A stretch of 32,568 bases of DNA. It comes from a virus. The number at the start of each line of letters is the position of its first letter. Within the stretch, counting starts at the first letter, position 1. Under the pieces are notes generated by a model that was given only the letters and a program-made list of their open reading frames with translations, had not been told where the DNA came from and did no database searches. The position numbers and the translations under genes were made by a program. The stretch lies in IMG/VR virus record IMGVR_UViG_3300007538_000102, positions 1 through 32,568 of that record. One strand, given 5' to 3'. Positions 10,999 to 17,988 of this stretch are shown here, piece by piece.

Positions 10999-11490
10999 TC
11001 AAAGGTCGCTGCAAAATCTGGCCATATCCTCGGCGCTATTGATCGGCGCGGCGGCGGTGCCTGTGTCGTGGTCGTTCAATTCTTCAACGTCCACGCCTTC
11101 GGCCAGGTCGTCAAAGGTGCAATTGACATTCAAACTGCCTTCGATCGCGTACCAAGTGCCCGAACGGCCGGCCCATGTGTAGCAGGTCGCCGGGGTCTTG
11201 CTGCCGCCATAGGTGCAAGTGATTTCGTCAATGTCGGACGGGTCAACGCTGGGCGCGTCCTCTTCCTCGTCGGGGTCTGTCTCGCCATGTGTCGCAAAGT
11301 CAAAGGGCGCAAGGTCCCAGGCTCCGCAAGCGTTTCCGTTCAAGTCATACAAAACCCGTTCCATCTGCACGGGGGCGTAGTTCTCCACCGTCACGGCGAT
11401 GTTGCGCAAAATAGCGGCAATCGCTGCGGCGCGGTCTACGGGCGTAGGGCCAAAGGCTGCGTTATCTGTCTCTATGGATATGGTGAACAT
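10999..11490 (-). CDS. Highly acidic 163-residue protein (possible DNA mimic)
   Basis: By count it has about 31 Asp/Glu and only 6 Lys/Arg residues, with a dense run around residues 70-90 (GETDPDEEEDAPSVDPSD) and further acidic segments near the C-terminus (TFDDLAEGVDVEELNDHD). Strongly acidic early phage proteins can mimic DNA and block restriction or nucleases (Ocr, ArdA, Gam-like cases are known), but no named family is recognised here. It is the second gene of the leftward operon and has a leader element copy before its ATG. Confidence 0.72.
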   Translation of the reverse strand: MFTISIETDNAAFGPTPVDRAAAIAAILRNIAVTVENYAPVQMERVLYDLNGNACGAWDLAPFDFATHGETDPDEEEDAPSVDPSDIDEITCTYGGSKTPATCYTWAGRSGTWYAIEGSLNVNCTFDDLAEGVDVEELNDHDTGTAAAPINSAEDMARFCSDL

Positions 11491-11520
11491 GTGGTGTCCT
11501 CTCGGGGTTGGTGGGTGGTG
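11491..11520 (-). promoter_or_regulatory. Leader element copy
   Basis: Reads CCCGAGAGGACACCAC next to the ATG at 11490, with ACACCACCCACCAA upstream; the AGAG repeat is one unit shorter than in the 8795 copy. Confidence 0.5.
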
Positions 11521-11712
11521 TTAGTAGTCAAAGCCAATCCAAACGCGGGCCGATCCCTTGACGCGGATTTCGCGGCTTATGTCGTCGCAGTCGTAAAGAG
11601 CATAATCTTTTGTCGTGCGGTCATAAGGGCCGCGCTGGTAAGTCTTCTTTGCGTTTGGGGTGCGGCGGATAAACTCGCCAAGCTTCAAAACGTCAACGGG
11701 TGCGGTATACAT
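11521..11712 (-). CDS. Unknown 63-residue protein, first gene of the leftward operon
   Basis: A small basic protein (LGEFIRRTPNAKKTYQRGPYD; YALYDCDDISREIRVKGS), without a recognised family. Being promoter-proximal it should be the most strongly expressed gene of the operon. The start MYTAPVDV follows a leader element copy at 11713-11731. The 45-nt leader and promoter (11764-11791) lie directly upstream. Confidence 0.7.
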   Translation of the reverse strand: MYTAPVDVLKLGEFIRRTPNAKKTYQRGPYDRTTKDYALYDCDDISREIRVKGSARVWIGFDY

Positions 11713-11731
11713 GGTGAAAGCCTCTCGGTTG
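11713..11731 (-). promoter_or_regulatory. Leader element copy (divergent)
   Basis: Reads CCGAGAGGCTTTCACC before the ATG at 11712; GCACCACACGGCACC lies just upstream. Confidence 0.4.
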
Positions 11732-11763
11732 GTGCCGTGTGGTGCTGCGGGTTGGTAAGATCA

Positions 11764-11791
11764 ACAATACATCAATTTAATAGTGCGTCAA
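11764..11791 (-). promoter_or_regulatory. Promoter of the leftward 17-gene operon
   Basis: On the minus strand TTGACG at 11791-11786, a 16-nt spacer and TATTGT at 11769-11764. The region is AT-rich against a GC-rich background. A direct repeat CAATACATyAA at 11765-11775 and 11789-11799 flanks the spacer and may bind a regulator. No immunity operator word is seen here. Confidence 0.5.
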
Positions 11792-11809
11792 TACATTAAA
11801 TATAAAAGA

Positions 11810-11838
11810 TTGATACAGGCGCAATCGGGCAATATAGG
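11810..11838 (+). promoter_or_regulatory. Promoter of the packaging/structural operon
   Basis: TTGATA at 11810-11815, a 17-nt spacer, and TATAGG at 11833-11838, divergent to the leftward promoter. It would give a leader of about 95 nt before the small terminase gene. Called by pattern only. Confidence 0.45.
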
Positions 11839-11939
11839 GCCAGGGGCAGGCACGGCGCGGCATTCCATCGCGTGAGCCCCTGGCGCTGCCCGGCGCGGTG
11901 CATTGGTCAACAGTCCGGCAACGGTTTAACCCTCAACGC

Positions 11940-12422
11940 ATGAAGCAATCAAAACCACCACACAAACCACCACAAGCAACAGACAAGAGGGCGCAGCCCC
12001 CCGCCCTTCGTGCAAAACTACGCCACGCGTGCGAGCTCATAGCCGACGAGGGCCGAACACAACGCGCAGCAGCAGACGCAGCAGGCATGGACGAGACAGC
12101 ACTAGGCCGAGCCCTACGCAAGCCCCACGTCATTGCATACATAGAAGACAGAAAAGCCCTTAACGCATTAAACGCAGATGATTTAATGGGATTGGCCAAA
12201 GTCCGAGCAATACAGCGCGGAATAGAACTGCTCAACAATAGTACGTCCGATGCAGTAACCGCCAGAATGGTCGAGTTTTTCGCGGGCGAGCGTTCAAAGG
12301 GCGCGCAAATACAGGTCAATGTTGATGCAAGATCAGGGGGTTACGAGTTCATTCGCCCAGGTCAACAGGTCGTAGAGATCAAGGCCAATCCAGCCCCGAA
12401 GGCCACGCCTACAGATAGCTAA
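11940..12422 (+). CDS. Probable terminase small subunit
   Basis: A 160-residue protein starting MKQSKPPHKPPQ. After a basic, Pro-rich N-terminus (1-30) comes a helix-turn-helix (EGRTQRAAADAAGMDETALGRAL, residues about 40-62), then helices that probably oligomerise (MGLAKVRAIQRGIELLN). This is the small terminase layout: DNA-recognition at the N-terminus and a ring-forming core. The call rests on this and on its place ahead of the large subunit. The start at 11940 is preferred over a GTG at 11898. Codon use is C/A-rich, unlike the G/T-rich gene that follows the gap. Confidence 0.68.
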   Translation: MKQSKPPHKPPQATDKRAQPPALRAKLRHACELIADEGRTQRAAADAAGMDETALGRALRKPHVIAYIEDRKALNALNADDLMGLAKVRAIQRGIELLNNSTSDAVTARMVEFFAGERSKGAQIQVNVDARSGGYEFIRPGQQVVEIKANPAPKATPTDS

Positions 12423-12432
12423 TCATGCGCGC

Positions 12433-12477
12433 ACCATAGCCTAAGCCCATGTAATTGCAGGCAATCGCAGCTATGGT
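12433..12477. repeat. Nested inverted repeats just after the small terminase gene
   Basis: ACCATAGC at 12433-12440 pairs with GCTATGGT at 12470-12477, and inside the loop ATTGC/GCAAT (12454-12465) form a second stem. ATCATGC occurs as a direct repeat just outside both arms. The layout can form a cruciform and would suit a packaging or regulatory site. Confidence 0.5.
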
Positions 12478-12577
12478 TGCATCATGCAAGCGAGACAACC
12501 GCCCAAATCTGGCACCGATCGGCCAAGGCCCAAGGTATGCAGCGACCACACAGGACAGGCACCCCCCTTGCCCGATA

Positions 12578-12610
12578 GGGGGGGGTGGGTTCGATCGGGG
12601 GGGGCGGGGG
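12578..12610 (+). other. G-quadruplex-capable G-runs
   Basis: Four G-runs of 8, 3, 8 and 5 are separated by loops of 1, 7 and 1 nt (T; TTCGATC; C), which satisfies the G3+N1-7 rule. A run of six C at 12562-12567 could instead pair with the first G-run. Found in a non-coding gap. Confidence 0.55.
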
Positions 12611-12677
12611 CAAAACCCGGCGCGCGCAGAGCTCTACTCGTCCCTCTCCCTCGCGCGGCTTCAATTATCAAATTTTT

Positions 12678-12820
12678 CTGATTTTGGCATTTTGGCGATT
12701 ATTAATTTGATCTTACGAATGCTACCCTTCCACGGGTGGGGGACACTGATTTGGGGTGTTTTTGGTGATTTCAGGTATCACATTGATAATGGACCCCCTG
12801 ATTTTGGGTTATTTGGTGTG
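12678..12820 (+). repeat. Three degenerate direct repeats
   Basis: Units starting CTGATTTTGGCATTTTGG (12678-12700), CTGATTTGGGGTGTTTTTGG (12746-12770) and CTGATTTTGGGTTATTTGG (12798-12820) share CTGATTT followed by G-rich and TTTGG(C/T)G blocks. Such repeats could be small-terminase binding sites. Confidence 0.4.
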
Positions 12821-12877
12821 CATATGGCGATTTTTTTTTGGGAGTGATGTTCCGGTCTGGTTGATTGGAGGATCGCT

Positions 12878-13321
12878 ATGACGACGATTGTATTTCGGGA
12901 TGGGGTTATGGCCTCGGACAGTGGAGCGTGGGTTGGTGGTCTTGTCACGCCTTGGTCGAGGAAGCTTATTCGCGGGAAATCCGGTGTTATTTACGGGGGT
13001 GCTGGTGACGGTAGCCGTGTATCAGAATTTTTCAGGTGGGTTGAGGCTGGGGAGTGTGTTGGCGAAATGGTTGTTCCGCAGGTTCGGGATGACGGGAGTG
13101 ATTTTATTATTTTGGTTTGGCGGCCTGATGCGGGTTTGTTTCTTTTGACTGCGCAGGGCGAGGAGGATCTTCGGGGTTGCCCTTACTGCGCGATTGGTGG
13201 TGGCGCGGAGGTTGCCTACGGCGCGTTGCACTATGGGGCGTCTGCGGTGATTGCGGTTGAGGCGGCGATTGCTCACAGCACTTGTGCGTTTGGCGCGGTT
13301 CAATATTTGGCGGATCGCTAA
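12878..13321 (+). CDS. Ntn-hydrolase (HslV/proteasome-like) phage protein
   Basis: A 147-residue protein starting MTTIVFRDGVMASDSGAW, which closely follows the start of HslV/proteasome beta subunits: removal of Met would expose Thr as nucleophile, Asp14 and Lys29 (SRKLIRG) match the usual active-site neighbours, and GVIYGGAGDGSRV looks like the next conserved strand. Small phage proteins of this type lie close to terminase genes in other phages. A role as maturation protease is conceivable but not shown; the substrate is unknown. GGAGG lies 6 nt upstream. Its TAA overlaps the large terminase start (TAATG). Confidence 0.75.
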   Translation: MTTIVFRDGVMASDSGAWVGGLVTPWSRKLIRGKSGVIYGGAGDGSRVSEFFRWVEAGECVGEMVVPQVRDDGSDFIILVWRPDAGLFLLTAQGEEDLRGCPYCAIGGGAEVAYGALHYGASAVIAVEAAIAHSTCAFGAVQYLADR

Positions 13322-14847
13322 TGGCACTTCTTCAAACCCCTCGCGGGAATTACATATACGCTGCGGATGGTGCCGTTCTGGATGGGTACTTCTGGGACCG
13401 TTCGGAAATGGCGATCATTCAGGGTCCGATTGCTTCTGGCACGTCTACGGGTTCATGTATGAAGATCTGGGCGATTGCCGTTGAGCAAGAGCCTGACTTT
13501 GACGGTGTGAGGCGCACGCGGTTCATCATCACGCGGGACACCTACAAGGAACTGCGCGAAACGACGATCAAGACTTGGCTTGAATGGTTTCCCGAAAGCG
13601 AGTGGGGTCCGATGATTAGGGCGGAGCCTTCTTTCCATCATTTGAAGCGGGATCATCCCTCGGGCGATGGGACGACTATTGATTGCGAGGTGATATTCCT
13701 TGCCGTTCCCGATCCTGACGTTGCCGAACAGATTTTGGCGTCTTACGAGATTACGGGATTTTTTCGGAACGAGGGCCAGTTTTGCGACAAGCTGGTGATT
13801 GACGAACTTCTTTCACGGTGCGCGCGCTATCCTTCAAAGCGTAACGGCCCCGGCGCAACGTGGCACGGCGGCTTCATCGACCTTAACGCGCCGGTCGAGG
13901 GTCATTGGATACCGTACATGCGCGGCGACATTCCATTGCCCCCAGAAACGACAGAGGACGAGCGGCGCGTCTATCAGAAGCCCGCGAACTGGACATTTTA
14001 CACGCAGCCCCCCGGTCTTATTGAGGTTCGGCATGAGGGCAAGGTTTCCTATCAGCCAAACCCGAAGGCTGAAAACCAAACCCACACGAAGAAATCCTAC
14101 ATGGAAACCATCGTCGGCAAGACGAAGGCTTGGATTGACCGGCGCGTTCTGAACAAGGTCGGCCTGCACATCGAGGGCAAGGCGGTATACCCCACGTTTT
14201 CAGAAGACGAACACGTTTCCAAGAGCAAGCTAGAACCCATTCCCGGCTTCAAGATTGTCGTTGGTCTGGACTTCGGGCGCGATCCGGCCGCGGCTTTCAT
14301 GCAGGACGTAAATGGAAACTGGCGTGTCCTATCGGAACTAATCGGCTCGAACGAGAGCGCGGAGCTCTTTGCGCCTAAGGTCAAGAAGCACATCGCGGAA
14401 CGGTATCGCGGCTTTGAGGCTGATTTCCTTGGCGACCCGCGCGGGGCCGATGGCGGCCAGAACACCGAAACCACAGCCTATGACGTTTTCCAGAAGTACG
14501 GGATGCGGGTAATGCCGGCCACGACAGACAACAACACGCAGATGCGTCGGTCAGCGATGGAAGCCGTGCTCGGGCGCCGGAACGGCTTTCTCGTCGATAC
14601 GACCTGCCTTGTCGCAAAGACCGGCCTTGCTGGCGGCCACCATTACCCGAAGCTGAAAGTGCGAGGCCTATCCGGTCTATTCGCTGAAAAGCCGCGCAAG
14701 GGGCTCTACTCCCATATTGTTGACGCGATCGAGAACGGTCTTCTGGGCGGCGGAGAGGGTGAGGCGGTCATCACTTCAACGCACCGCGAACGCAAAGCGC
14801 CATCCCAGCCACAGCGGCACAGCATCCGCAATCGGAGAAAAAAATGA
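13321..14847 (+). CDS. Terminase large subunit
   Basis: A 508-residue DNA-packaging motor. The ATPase domain has a phosphate-loop-like GPIASGTSTGS (residues 35-45) in which the usual Lys is Thr, and a Walker B-like LVIDELLSR near residue 160. The nuclease domain shows RNase-H-type acids: Asp317 in GLDFGRDPA, Asp372 in LGDPRGAD and Asp468 in HIVDAIENG. The C-terminus is basic (SIRNRRKK). Start taken at TAATG, overlapping the Ntn-hydrolase stop; a longer in-frame start lies inside that gene. Size and neighbours fit a podoviral TerL. Confidence 0.9.
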   Translation: MALLQTPRGNYIYAADGAVLDGYFWDRSEMAIIQGPIASGTSTGSCMKIWAIAVEQEPDFDGVRRTRFIITRDTYKELRETTIKTWLEWFPESEWGPMIRAEPSFHHLKRDHPSGDGTTIDCEVIFLAVPDPDVAEQILASYEITGFFRNEGQFCDKLVIDELLSRCARYPSKRNGPGATWHGGFIDLNAPVEGHWIPYMRGDIPLPPETTEDERRVYQKPANWTFYTQPPGLIEVRHEGKVSYQPNPKAENQTHTKKSYMETIVGKTKAWIDRRVLNKVGLHIEGKAVYPTFSEDEHVSKSKLEPIPGFKIVVGLDFGRDPAAAFMQDVNGNWRVLSELIGSNESAELFAPKVKKHIAERYRGFEADFLGDPRGADGGQNTETTAYDVFQKYGMRVMPATTDNNTQMRRSAMEAVLGRRNGFLVDTTCLVAKTGLAGGHHYPKLKVRGLSGLFAEKPRKGLYSHIVDAIENGLLGGGEGEAVITSTHRERKAPSQPQRHSIRNRRKK

Positions 14848-15266
14848 TCGTTGAATGGTTTTTCGGATTTCACCGGCCACGTCTGCGCAACTTCAAAGGC
14901 AAGATTGATGCGCGTTACTGGCTAGGCCACTGTGAGGCTTGGGGATACAACGCCGATGACACTTGGGTTTTCCTAGATCCGCAAGGCAGGGGGTTTAAAA
15001 TTCGTGTTATGCACCGGCATGATGAAGTCCTGACGCAGCTAGAGGCTTATTACGCGATCTGCGAAAGTATCGTAAAAATAAAAAATGATGAGCCGGAATT
15101 TGACCTGCCGCCCTTCACACTTATGAGTTGCGCGTCGATCTGCGGCGCATTGGTGAATATCCGTGCATTGATGCCAAGCACCCTAAAGCGGAAATTGCTG
15201 TCCAACGGAGCGGAACTTTTACACGAAAGGTCAGATCATGGGTGGCGGATACAAGGAAGATCCTAA
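14844..15266 (+). CDS. Unknown 140-residue protein between TerL and portal
   Basis: A protein with no recognised family starting MIVEWFFGFHRPRLRN, its ATG overlapping the terminase stop (ATGA). It has an alpha/beta look (TWVFLDPQGRGFKIRVMHRH; LTQLEAYYAICESIVKI) and a Leu-rich segment near residue 100 (LMSCASICGALVNIRALM). The last 29 nt overlap the start of the next gene. Probably a minor structural or assembly protein, by position only. Confidence 0.7.
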   Translation: MIVEWFFGFHRPRLRNFKGKIDARYWLGHCEAWGYNADDTWVFLDPQGRGFKIRVMHRHDEVLTQLEAYYAICESIVKIKNDEPEFDLPPFTLMSCASICGALVNIRALMPSTLKRKLLSNGAELLHERSDHGWRIQGRS

Positions 15267-15480
15267 GGATAAGAAGGCAAGACTTAGGGAGCGGCGGATT
15301 ACCGATGTTGGCCGGCAGAAGAGCGCTGAAAAGCAGGCGTCCGGCCTGACAAGCGACATTCGCGCAATCTACGGAATGAAGGGTTTGGCGCCAGTTTCTG
15401 GAACCGCAAAGGGATCTTCCCGTAAAAGTTCTAGCAATATGCTTAACAATCTCGCCATGAGATTTGGGAGCCTCTCTTGA
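15238..15480 (+). CDS. Unknown 80-residue basic protein upstream of the portal
   Basis: A Lys/Arg-rich protein (KEDPKDKKARLRERRITDVG, then SGTAKGSSRKSSSN) with low-complexity character. AAAGG precedes the ATG inside the end of the upstream gene. Its stop overlaps the portal start (TGATG). Small basic proteins in this spot occur in podoviral operons; the function is unknown. Confidence 0.65.
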   Translation: MGGGYKEDPKDKKARLRERRITDVGRQKSAEKQASGLTSDIRAIYGMKGLAPVSGTAKGSSRKSSSNMLNNLAMRFGSLS

Positions 15481-16991
15481 TGCAGCCAGGAGAAGAGTTT
15501 TCATCCCGCCTCAAAACGGCAAAGGCTTGGCGCAGCGCCGCAGAGCCATTCATCAAGGAAAGCTTGAAGTTTTGCTGCCCCGGTCGGGAGCAGGATTTCA
15601 GCAAGGCTGTCGGTGACGTAAGCGAGAGCGAGAGCGAGGTTTTCATTTCCATTGCCGAGGATATGGCAACGGATCTGGCCGGCGACCTAGTGAATTACTA
15701 TACCCCTGCCGAAAGCAAGTGGGGCGAATTTCTTGTCACAATGGAAATTCCAGAAGATCAAGCGGATGCGGTTCTTGAACAAGTGCAGGCCCGCGAAGAT
15801 GACCTGTTTGAAATGATTTCATCTTCTAATTACAATGACATAGCGCCGCAATGGGCCTTTGAGGCGGCAAGCCACGGCACGACTGCGCTCTGGGTGCAGC
15901 AAGCGCACATGCAGCAACCTATTCATTGCGAGGTGGTTCCACCGCAACAGCTTTACACAACGCCGGGGCATCTTGGCTATCTGGACCGTTTCAGGGAAGT
16001 CTCGGTCCTGGCCTCATCTTTGCCAGCACTATTCACCGGCTGGGACGTTTCTCTGGCCGACGAGCAAATCCAACAGAAGATCAAAAAGCCAGGTGCAAGA
16101 GCCAAGGTTGTCTGGGGTTTCTGGGTGGATTGGTCTGATGCCGCAATCCCAAAATGGCTTTGTGAAATCACTGTCGATGATCGACGCATCACACCATCGA
16201 AGCCACTTGAACTTGGAGGCCTTGCTGGCACTTGCCCATTGATAGTTGGCCGCTTCAATCCACAAATCGGGAAGCCTTGGGGGCGCGGCCCTGGCTGGAA
16301 ATCCTTGCCAGACCTGCGCGTGATGGACGAAATGGCAGAGATTATCCTGTCTGGGCTCGACCAAAGCTTGATGAATACGATCATCTATCCCGATGATGGT
16401 TTCCTTGATCTTTCGGAAGGCCTGCAAGCCGGTCGCGCCTATCCCGCGCACCGCGGCTTTACCCGTGAGCAAATCTACGACTTGAGCCGCAACGTGAATG
16501 TGGATCAGGGCTGGTTCACGGAAGACAGGCTGGAAAAGAAGATCGCTCGGGCCTTCTATCAGGATGGGCCAAGGCAGAGTGGCGATACGCCGCCAACGGC
16601 AACCCAATGGCTTGATGAGCGCCGCCGTGTCCAGCAACGCCTTGGCAAACCGTCTGCGCCACTGTGGAGCGAGTTTGTCATGCCGCTCATCCAGCGGTTT
16701 GAATACCTGGCTGTTGAGAGCGGGAAGCTGAAAGAGGCGATTACGCACAATGGGCAGGTGATTAGCGTCACGCCTATCTCGCCTCTTCAAAAAGCCCAAA
16801 ACCAAGACAAGGTGATGGTAACGCGGTCCAATCTCGATCTGGCATTCTCTATTTTCCAAGATCAGGTTGGCGAAGTGGTGGATATGCGATCGACGATGAA
16901 GAAGGTGGTCAAGGTTTCCGGCGACCAGCTAACCGTCATTCGTGAAGAAGCTCCGCCCCAAGAGGCCCAGCCACCAGAAGGGCAGGTATAA
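15480..16991 (+). CDS. Portal / head-to-tail connector protein
   Basis: A 503-residue protein of the podoviral head-tail connector type that forms the dodecameric DNA entry ring. Support: length, position between terminase and scaffold genes, and the sequence character of that family (an N-terminal region SRLKTAKAWRSAAEPF, a core with PPQQLYTTPGHLGYLDRF, a long helical part containing RRRVQQRLGKPSAPLW, and a Pro/Glu-rich tail EEAPPQEAQPPEGQV). The chosen ATG overlaps the upstream stop (TGATG); a TTG one codon earlier is unlikely. The next gene starts directly after the stop. Confidence 0.9.
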   Translation: MQPGEEFSSRLKTAKAWRSAAEPFIKESLKFCCPGREQDFSKAVGDVSESESEVFISIAEDMATDLAGDLVNYYTPAESKWGEFLVTMEIPEDQADAVLEQVQAREDDLFEMISSSNYNDIAPQWAFEAASHGTTALWVQQAHMQQPIHCEVVPPQQLYTTPGHLGYLDRFREVSVLASSLPALFTGWDVSLADEQIQQKIKKPGARAKVVWGFWVDWSDAAIPKWLCEITVDDRRITPSKPLELGGLAGTCPLIVGRFNPQIGKPWGRGPGWKSLPDLRVMDEMAEIILSGLDQSLMNTIIYPDDGFLDLSEGLQAGRAYPAHRGFTREQIYDLSRNVNVDQGWFTEDRLEKKIARAFYQDGPRQSGDTPPTATQWLDERRRVQQRLGKPSAPLWSEFVMPLIQRFEYLAVESGKLKEAITHNGQVISVTPISPLQKAQNQDKVMVTRSNLDLAFSIFQDQVGEVVDMRSTMKKVVKVSGDQLTVIREEAPPQEAQPPEGQV

Positions 16992-17336
16992 ATGCTGCCA
17001 AATCTGATTTCAGAGCCGGGGCCGTTGTTGACGTATATCGCGGCCCTTGAGCAAATCGACGCGACAAAGGCATCTGACCTTCGGCGTTCCATCCGTGCGG
17101 CTCTTGGTTCCGTCGATGGCCGTATCCTTTTGGAATTGCTTGAAAAAGCAACAATAACAACGCCAACAAAAATCTTGGCTGATCCGCGTGCATTGGCGGC
17201 GCGCAATTCTCAAGCATTTATCGCAAGTGATCTTAGGAGGATCTTGAGCGATGAATATGAGAAACTGGTTGAACAAAAGCAAGCTACGGTGGGAAGCGCC
17301 AAACGAGGGGGGCCAAGGCGGGGCGCCGGTAAGTGA
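16992..17336 (+). CDS. Unknown 114-residue protein between portal and scaffold
   Basis: A helical protein (LLTYIAALEQIDATKASDL; LLELLEKATITTPTKILA) ending in a basic glycine-rich tail (KRGGPRRGAGK). Its ATG follows the portal stop directly (TAA ATG). The last 86 nt overlap the scaffold gene in another frame; the tail there could be a by-product of the overlap. Function unknown; a minor virion or assembly protein is likely by context. Confidence 0.68.
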   Translation: MLPNLISEPGPLLTYIAALEQIDATKASDLRRSIRAALGSVDGRILLELLEKATITTPTKILADPRALAARNSQAFIASDLRRILSDEYEKLVEQKQATVGSAKRGGPRRGAGK

Positions 17337-17979
17337 GGCCGCGCCTGTGGCCGCAGCGCCGGTGGGTGAAGCTGCACCACAGGCGGAAGCCTTTGACCTA
17401 TCCTTTATCCCCGAAAGCTTTCATGTGGATGGAAAGCCGGACCTTGAGAAATTCAAGGAGCATTACGGCAAGCTGGTCGAACCATCGGTAGCGCCTGACA
17501 AATACGACTATGTTGTGCCGGCCGATATGGATTTTTCCGCACTCGGGCTGCCCGAAGGAATGGCGCTGGATTTCAATCTGGAAGATCCGACCATGCAGCC
17601 GCTTCTTGGTGAACTGTCCGAAACCCTCAAGGGTATTGGCGCACCGGCTGAAATGGGCGGAAAGATTGGCGGCCTTCTCGCCAAATATGAAGCAACAAAA
17701 CTCACCGCAGCAATCGAAGCGCAAAAGCAAGAATTTGCAAAGCTTGGCACGCCCGAGCAAGCAAATCAGCGAATTACTTCGGTTGTTCGCGCAATGGAAA
17801 CCCGTCTTACCGCCGATGAGGCGCAAGCGCTTCAAGCGGCAACCCGCAGCGCACCGGCCATGATGGCTCTCGAAAAGCTTCTTGGCCCCCGCAACTCCAC
17901 CACGCCGACACCACAACCCGAAGAGGCCGCTAATGATGGCGGTCTTTCTTCACGATACCCAACCTCCCGGACAAAGTAA
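17251..17979 (+). CDS. Capsid scaffolding protein
   Basis: A 242-residue acidic, helical protein directly before the capsid gene, the standard place for a scaffold. Residues 20-45 are Ala/Pro-rich (APVAAAPVGEAAPQ). The block LSFIPESFHVDGKPDLEKF resembles the N-terminal 'peste.yk.p' region of many scaffolds, and SVVRAMETRLTADEAQALQ is helical. The end is Pro/Thr-rich. It guides shell assembly and leaves the head afterwards. AGGAGG lies 10 nt before the ATG; the start is within the preceding gene. Confidence 0.8.
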   Translation: MNMRNWLNKSKLRWEAPNEGGQGGAPVSEAAPVAAAPVGEAAPQAEAFDLSFIPESFHVDGKPDLEKFKEHYGKLVEPSVAPDKYDYVVPADMDFSALGLPEGMALDFNLEDPTMQPLLGELSETLKGIGAPAEMGGKIGGLLAKYEATKLTAAIEAQKQEFAKLGTPEQANQRITSVVRAMETRLTADEAQALQAATRSAPAMMALEKLLGPRNSTTPTPQPEEAANDGGLSSRYPTSRTK

Positions 17980-17988
17980 GGAGCCGAA

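Larger units (their letters stand above)
12423..12877. other. Non-coding terS-terL gap, candidate packaging region
   Basis: A 455-bp stretch in which no convincing gene is seen; an open frame across it reads as low-complexity sequence with no ribosome-binding site. It holds nested inverted repeats (12433-12477), a G-quadruplex-capable run (12578-12610), three degenerate direct repeats (12678-12820) and a T-run near 12830. The strand composition switches from C/A-rich to G/T-rich near 12570. Position next to the terminase genes suggests cos or pac. Confidence 0.45.

Noticed and set aside
8152-11731. CRISPR array or tRNA cluster suggested by repeated units in the leftward operon
   Set aside because: The units are short, unevenly spaced and each abuts a start codon, with no spacers of regular length and no cloverleaf.
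11068-11799. A 243-codon + strand frame over the leftward operon
   Set aside because: It runs across several minus-strand genes that have ribosome sites and coupling; it has none, and its sequence is low-complexity (Val/Arg/Gly-rich).
12455-12847. A 130-codon frame in the terS-terL gap
   Set aside because: No ribosome-binding site, passes through G-runs and repeats, and the product changes texture abruptly; treated as non-coding.
16029-16859. A 276-codon antisense frame over the portal gene
   Set aside because: The portal protein is supported by length, family character and operon position; nothing supports the reverse frame.
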